Positions 8,632-11,979 of a stretch of DNA of 11,979 nt are shown here, piece by piece. Under the pieces are notes generated by a model. It was not told the DNA's origin. It worked only from the letters and a program-made list of their open reading frames with translations, and made no database searches. This DNA comes from Actinomycetota bacterium. Its GTDB lineage: Bacteria; Actinomycetota; Actinomycetes; Mycobacteriales; Micromonosporaceae. Every line of letters starts with the position of its first letter. Position 1 is the stretch's first letter. Made by a program: the position numbers and the translations under genes. The stretch covers positions 1-11,979 of the forward strand of contig VAXX01000100.1 of NCBI GenBank assembly GCA_005885115.1. Direction: 5' to 3'.

Positions 8632-9691
8632 CGGCGTAGCTCCGGTCGATCCCGGCCTGCCGGCTGGCGTCCCGGAAGGCGTCCACGCAGCGGCGCCAGA
8701 CGGCGGGCCGCTGCTCGATCATCAGCAGGTGCGGGGTGAGTTCGGCGGAGAAGGCCACGCTCGCCTCCAGGGGTAGCAGCGAGGGAAGGTTGTCGATGGC
8801 GATGAGGTCCAGCGGCCGGTCCGCCCCGCGCAGCCGCAGTACCGGCTCGGGCCACGAGGTGACCCGGTCGTAGATCGGCAGGGCGTTGCACTGCGAGGTC
8901 ACGTCGCAGGTGACGTCGCAGATCAGCGACAGCCGCCGGTCGGTCCGGTCGAGGTCGCCGTGGGTCAGGAACGGCGGGATCGGCTCGTGGGCCAGCACCG
9001 TGTTGACGAGGATGTCGTGGTCGAGTAGGGCGGCCCGGTCCAGCTCCCGGGTCTCCTCGACGTCCCAGCAGGTCGGCTCGATACCGGCCGCGGCGAGTGC
9101 GGCCCGGGCGCCGCGCCCGCACCGGCCGAGCGCGCCGATGACGAGCACCCTGGGGGTACGGTCACCGGGCCGCGGTACGAGCGCGGCGTCCAGCTCGTCC
9201 TTGCCGGACGGGCGCAGCGGTACCTCCAGCCGGCCCCGGAACCGCAGGACGGACAGGGCCGCGCCGACGTACCCGGCCCAGTGGCCGAACGAGGCCAGCC
9301 GGCGCCCCTGGTCGTCGGTGAGGTACTCGATGTCCAGCAGGATCCCGCCACCGCCCGCGAACCGGCCCAGCAGATCCTGGGCGCCCTCCTGCCGCTTGTA
9401 CGCGTGCCCGAAGTACACGTGCCGGTGCGCCAGCGCTGCCGGCAGGATCGGCAGCTCCTTGAGCCCCACGACGACCGTGTCCGCCGGGGTCCCCGCCCAC
9501 GAGCCCGGGGCCGCGATCCGGCAGCCGGCCGCCAGGTACTCCTCGGTCGGGAATACCCGCTGCGGCGACTCCTCCACGGTCACCGTCGCGCCCGCCTCGA
9601 CCAGGCGGCGGGCATCGTCGGGGACGATCGGGGTACGGCGTTCGGTCTGGCGGGTCTCGTGCCGCATCCACAGGTGGGGCAGCTCGGGCAT
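8624..9691 (-). CDS. Saccharopine dehydrogenase (L-lysine-forming)/lysine-2-oxoglutarate reductase, Lys1/LKR-type
   Basis: This 355-residue protein aligns along its length with yeast Lys1 (about 370 residues), which interconverts L-lysine plus 2-oxoglutarate with saccharopine using NADH. The catalytic pair known from yeast (K77, H96) is kept as K78 in VVVGLKELP and H96 in VYFGHAYKRQ. LRAET-like WMRHETRQTERRTP is near the start, DDQGRRLASFGHWAGYVGAAL follows, and the nucleotide loop is VIGALGRCGRG; IAIDNLPSLLPLEAS closes the conserved core. I chose ATG at 9689-9691 because it has GGAAGGA six bases upstream and starts exactly where the family starts. A GTG at 9719-9721 overlapping the P450 stop would add ten unconserved residues. 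Actinobacteria make lysine by the diaminopimelate route, so inside this operon I infer lysine-consuming synthesis of saccharopine, handed to the overlapping Lys9-type gene. Confidence 0.88.
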   Translation of the reverse strand: MPELPHLWMRHETRQTERRTPIVPDDARRLVEAGATVTVEESPQRVFPTEEYLAAGCRIAAPGSWAGTPADTVVVGLKELPILPAALAHRHVYFGHAYKRQEGAQDLLGRFAGGGGILLDIEYLTDDQGRRLASFGHWAGYVGAALSVLRFRGRLEVPLRPSGKDELDAALVPRPGDRTPRVLVIGALGRCGRGARAALAAAGIEPTCWDVEETRELDRAALLDHDILVNTVLAHEPIPPFLTHGDLDRTDRRLSLICDVTCDVTSQCNALPIYDRVTSWPEPVLRLRGADRPLDLIAIDNLPSLLPLEASVAFSAELTPHLLMIEQRPAVWRRCVDAFRDASRQAGIDRSYADA

Positions 9692-9697
9692 GCTCGG

Positions 9698-9704
9698 TCC
9701 TTCC
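9698..9704 (-). promoter_or_regulatory. Ribosome binding site that decides the Lys1-type start
   Basis: The minus strand reads GGAAGGA, ending six bases before ATG at 9689-9691. This, and the alignment of the N-terminus with yeast Lys1, favours the ATG over the longer GTG start at 9719-9721. Confidence 0.65.
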
Positions 9705-9717
9705 ACGGGGGCGGGGG

Positions 9718-10836
9718 TCACAGGATCGGGATCCGGGCGTTGGCCAGCGGCAGGTAGCGCACGGGCCCGTCCAGGGCGGTCGGGTCGAAGCCCTGCGCGA
9801 GCAGCTCGGCGACCACCGCGGCGGCGATCGTGACCGCCACCGTCTCGCCCGGACAGCGGTGCGCGGCCGCGCCGAAGGTGTACAGGGCGGCGTCGGTACG
9901 GTCGGCCCGGAAGGTGTCCGGCTCGGGGTTGGCCGCCGGGTCCCGGTTGGCGGCGGCGAGCACCACGAGCACCGGGTCACCCTCGGCGACCTCGGTCCCG
10001 GCCAGGCGTACCGGTGTGGCCGCGAAGCGGCGGGTGTTCTGGATCGGCGCGTCGTACCGGGCCACCTCACGCACGTACGCGCGCCACCCGGCCGGCTCGT
10101 GCGGCACCTCGCCGACGCCCCGGGCCAGGGTGACCAGGGTGTTGCCGATCAGCCCGGCGGTCGCGTCGTAGGTCTGGGACAGCAGCCCGATCCCGTTGGC
10201 GAGCAACGGTTCCAGCTCGGTCCAGCCGCTGGCGTACGCGGTCCGGACCAGCTCCCCGAGCATCCCGGCGTTGTCCTCGGTCAACGCCGGACCGAGCAGG
10301 GACCGGAGTGCCGCGGCGGCCCGGGCCGCCCCGGCCTGCTGCTCGGGCGTCGCCGAGGCGGGTATGCACTGCACGAAGTCGGCGACGAGCCGGCTGGCCT
10401 CAAGCGCGGCCGGCTCGTCCAGTCCGGACAGGCCGGCGACCACCTGCGCCGGTACCGAGAACATCAGCTCCCGCAACGGGGCTGTCCCGGAATGCTTCGT
10501 GTGCTCCGTGGCGAGAGCGGTGATCTGGTCCGTGCCCGGCTGACCGAGCGCGGCCACGACGACCTGCTTGTACCGCTGCTGGACCGGCCCGTCGGTCATC
10601 CGGACCAGCCGGCCGAACACCTCACCGGCCGGGGTACCGACGATCCCCGGCGGTACCGGCTCGGCGGGCGGGCGTACCCGCAGCCCGGGCTCGCGCAGCA
10701 CCGCGGTGACCGCTTCGGCGCTCGCCGCGACCCACAGGCGCAACCCGTCGTGCCACTCCAACGGCCGGTCCCGGACGAGGTCGGCGTACCACGGGTACGG
10801 GTCCGCCGCGGTCACGGCGGTGATCGGGGTCAGCAT
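9718..10836 (-). CDS. Cytochrome P450 with an atypical I-helix
   Basis: This soluble bacterial P450 of 372 residues is slightly short for the family (about 400). It would hydroxylate or otherwise oxidise a pathway intermediate using ferredoxin-supplied electrons; no ferredoxin gene is in the window. The K-helix ExxR is E257-VA-R260, AANRDP is at 295-300, and the haem-binding block is FGAAAHRCPGE with cysteine C328. Two deviations stand out. In the I-helix block SQTYDATAGLIGN the acidic D224 is kept, but the usual proton-relay threonine is A225 and the preceding Ala/Gly-Gly is Gln-Thr. In the haem loop the second conserved glycine is A324. The ATG at 10834-10836 overlaps the acyl-CoA dehydrogenase stop by seven bases (ATGCTGA), with GGAGGA six bases upstream. 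The coupling suggests that P450 and dehydrogenase act on the same building block. Possible substrates are a free or carrier-bound amino acid or the finished peptide; sequence alone does not decide. Confidence 0.92.
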   Translation of the reverse strand: MLTPITAVTAADPYPWYADLVRDRPLEWHDGLRLWVAASAEAVTAVLREPGLRVRPPAEPVPPGIVGTPAGEVFGRLVRMTDGPVQQRYKQVVVAALGQPGTDQITALATEHTKHSGTAPLRELMFSVPAQVVAGLSGLDEPAALEASRLVADFVQCIPASATPEQQAGAARAAAALRSLLGPALTEDNAGMLGELVRTAYASGWTELEPLLANGIGLLSQTYDATAGLIGNTLVTLARGVGEVPHEPAGWRAYVREVARYDAPIQNTRRFAATPVRLAGTEVAEGDPVLVVLAAANRDPAANPEPDTFRADRTDAALYTFGAAAHRCPGETVAVTIAAAVVAELLAQGFDPTALDGPVRYLPLANARIPIL

Positions 10837-11979
10837 CGTTGGTCCTCCAGCGGTTCCGGCACGTCGGCGTACTGGTCGTGGCTCTGCTCGGCGCGCCGGA
10901 CGTCCAGCGAGCCGGCGATGATGGCGCGCTGCACCTCGGAGGCGCCCTCGTACACGCGCAGCGACCGGATCTGCCGGTACAGGCGCTCGGGCAGGCTGCC
11001 GGACACCAGCCCGGCGGCGCCGTGGAGCTGCACGCAGGTGTCCACGATCTCCTGGGCGGCCTCGGTCGCGTAGAGCTTGGCGGCGCTTGAGTACCGCGGG
11101 TACCGGCCGTTGTCCCGGTCGGCCTCCCAGGCCGCGCGGGCGACCAGCAGCGCCGCCGCGTTCAGCTTGACCTCGACGTCGGCCAGTGCCGCGCGGGTGG
11201 TGGCCAGGTCGAGCAGCCGGCCGCCGTAGATGCGCCGGCGCCGGGCGTGGGTCAGCGCCGCGTCGGCGGCCCGGCGGGCGAAGCCCAGCGCCGCGGCACC
11301 GACCGTCATCCGGAACCGGTCGAGCACCTCCATGGCGATGGGGAAGCCGCCGCCGGCCCGGCCGAGGAGGGCGTCGGCCGGCAGCCGTACGCCGTCGAAG
11401 TGCAGGTGGGCGAACGGTCGCGGCGCGGTCAGGGCCACCGGCTCGACGCGTACCCCCGGGGTGTCCGCCGGTACGAGCAGCGCGCTGAGCCCGAGCGGGC
11501 CGGCCCCCTCGCCGGTACGGGCGATGACGCAGTACACGTCGGCCGTGGTCGCACAGGCGATCCACGCCTTGCCGCCGGTGAGCGTGTACCCGTCCGGGTC
11601 GGGTACCGCCGTCGTGGTCATCGCCGCCACGTCCGAACCCGCGTCGGCTTCCGAGATCGCGAACGCCGCCTGGGTCGTCCCGGCGGCCAGGCCCGGCAGG
11701 TACGCGCGCCGCTGCGCGGGCGTACCGTGCCGCAGGATCGGCGTAGCGGCCAGCGCCTGGATGGACAGCGCGAAGTCGGCCAGGTCGCCGGCGTACGCCA
11801 GCACCTCCCGGGCCAGGCACAGGCTGCGCAGGTCACCGTCCTGCGCCCGGCCGGTGTCCGGGTCCAGGAAGGCCAGCAGCCCCGCCGCGCCCAGGGCGCG
11901 CAGGATCCGCCGCCCGGTCTGGTCCGGCGTCGCCTGCGCTGCGGGCCGCCACAGCGCCCGGTGCTCCAGGCACCAGCCG
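10830..11979 (-). CDS. Acyl-CoA dehydrogenase family flavoprotein, 5' end beyond the window
   Basis: At least 382 residues are visible, close to the normal family length of 380-400, so probably only a short N-terminal piece is missing. An in-frame GTG at 11802-11804 is an internal valine, because the conserved reading continues upstream to the window edge (for example [16 protein letters not shown]). Family blocks seen are [13 protein letters not shown] (FAD/substrate loop), [20 protein letters not shown], the C-terminal helices with [28 protein letters not shown], and the catalytic base glutamate in [14 protein letters not shown] (codon 10947-10949). It should introduce an alpha,beta double bond using FAD. 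It is the first visible gene of the operon and overlaps the P450 gene. Candidate substrates are a fatty acyl starter (as in lipopeptide clusters) or a carrier-bound amino acid; I cannot tell which. Confidence 0.92.
   Translation of the reverse strand, partial: GWCLEHRALWRPAAQATPDQTGRRILRALGAAGLLAFLDPDTGRAQDGDLRSLCLAREVLAYAGDLADFALSIQALAATPILRHGTPAQRRAYLPGLAAGTTQAAFAISEADAGSDVAAMTTTAVPDPDGYTLTGGKAWIACATTADVYCVIARTGEGAGPLGLSALLVPADTPGVRVEPVALTAPRPFAHLHFDGVRLPADALLGRAGGGFPIAMEVLDRFRMTVGAAALGFARRAADAALTHARRRRIYGGRLLDLATTRAALADVEVKLNAAALLVARAAWEADRDNGRYPRYSSAAKLYATEAAQEIVDTCVQLHGAAGLVSGSLPERLYRQIRSLRVYEGASEVQRAIIAGSLDVRRAEQSHDQYADVPEPLEDQRC

Noticed and set aside
6451..8739. Very long open frame on the plus strand (762 codons) and an overlapping one at 6504-8102
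   Set aside because: They lie antisense to the MFS and saccharopine reductase genes, which have clear family motifs. The translations are Arg/Pro/Ser/Gly-rich without any domain, as expected for antisense frames in GC-rich DNA.
8890..8925. Apparent tandem repeat CDVTCDVT in the Lys1-type protein
   Set aside because: Yeast Lys1 has the same length here (VDVSADTT), so this is a chance resemblance of neighbouring residues rather than a duplication.
9692..9721. Alternative GTG start for the Lys1-type gene, overlapping the P450 stop as GTGA
   Set aside because: It adds ten residues that do not match the family, and the internal ATG has a good GGAAGGA site and aligns with the start of yeast Lys1.
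11802..11804. GTG as the start of the acyl-CoA dehydrogenase
   Set aside because: The frame is open and looks like the family N-terminal helical domain for 58 more codons up to the window edge, so this GTG is an internal valine and the gene is cut by the window.
9718..11820. A single 700-codon frame joining the end of the acyl-CoA dehydrogenase region to the P450
   Set aside because: Its N-terminal half is an out-of-frame reading of the dehydrogenase gene. The P450 proper starts at ATG 10836 with its own ribosome site, so this is not a fusion protein.

Overview
The window is very GC-rich DNA with strong third-position G/C bias. It carries one continuous minus-strand run of actinobacterial genes. 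Leaderless-tight gene spacing, GGAGG-type ribosome sites and a marked excess of the word GTAC suggest a Micromonosporaceae-like actinomycete; that placement is an inference. Nothing convincing is encoded on the plus strand. I saw no tRNA, rRNA, CRISPR array, insertion sequence or regulator gene.

In transcription order (high to low coordinates) the genes are: an acyl-CoA dehydrogenase whose start lies beyond the window (10830-11979), a cytochrome P450 (9718-10836), a Lys1/LKR-type saccharopine dehydrogenase (8624-9691), a Lys9-type saccharopine reductase (7480-8631), an EntS-like MFS exporter (6087-7445), a single-module C-A-T nonribosomal peptide synthetase (2805-6059), a free-standing type I-like thioesterase (1948-2802), a type II editing thioesterase (1163-1951), and formyltetrahydrofolate deformylase PurU (316-1161). 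After a 70-base gap comes the N-terminal part of a chloroperoxidase-like alpha/beta hydrolase (1-245), probably outside the cluster. Every junction from 11979 to 316 is an overlap or a gap of at most 34 bases, so this looks like one operon with heavy translational coupling. No gene-free stretch reaches 300 bases.

The set reads as part of a nonribosomal peptide gene cluster. The Lys1/Lys9 pair should convert L-lysine, through saccharopine, to 2-aminoadipate-6-semialdehyde (which cyclises to piperideine-6-carboxylate). That would be an unusual route to a lysine-derived building block. The P450 and acyl-CoA dehydrogenase are oxidative tailoring or precursor enzymes. The NRPS module probably adds the last residue, the discrete thioesterase releases the product, the type II thioesterase clears misprimed carriers, and the MFS protein exports the product. 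PurU points to a demand for folate one-carbon chemistry. More NRPS modules must lie upstream or elsewhere, because one C-A-T module cannot start a peptide by itself.

The most interesting points are the complete lysine-to-semialdehyde pair embedded in an NRPS operon, and the discrete thioesterase that carries the same N-terminal helix as the NRPS (39 of 45 bases identical), facing an acidic tail on the NRPS carrier domain. Also notable are a P450 lacking the usual I-helix threonine and an adenylation pocket code that I cannot assign. The final product cannot be named from this window.
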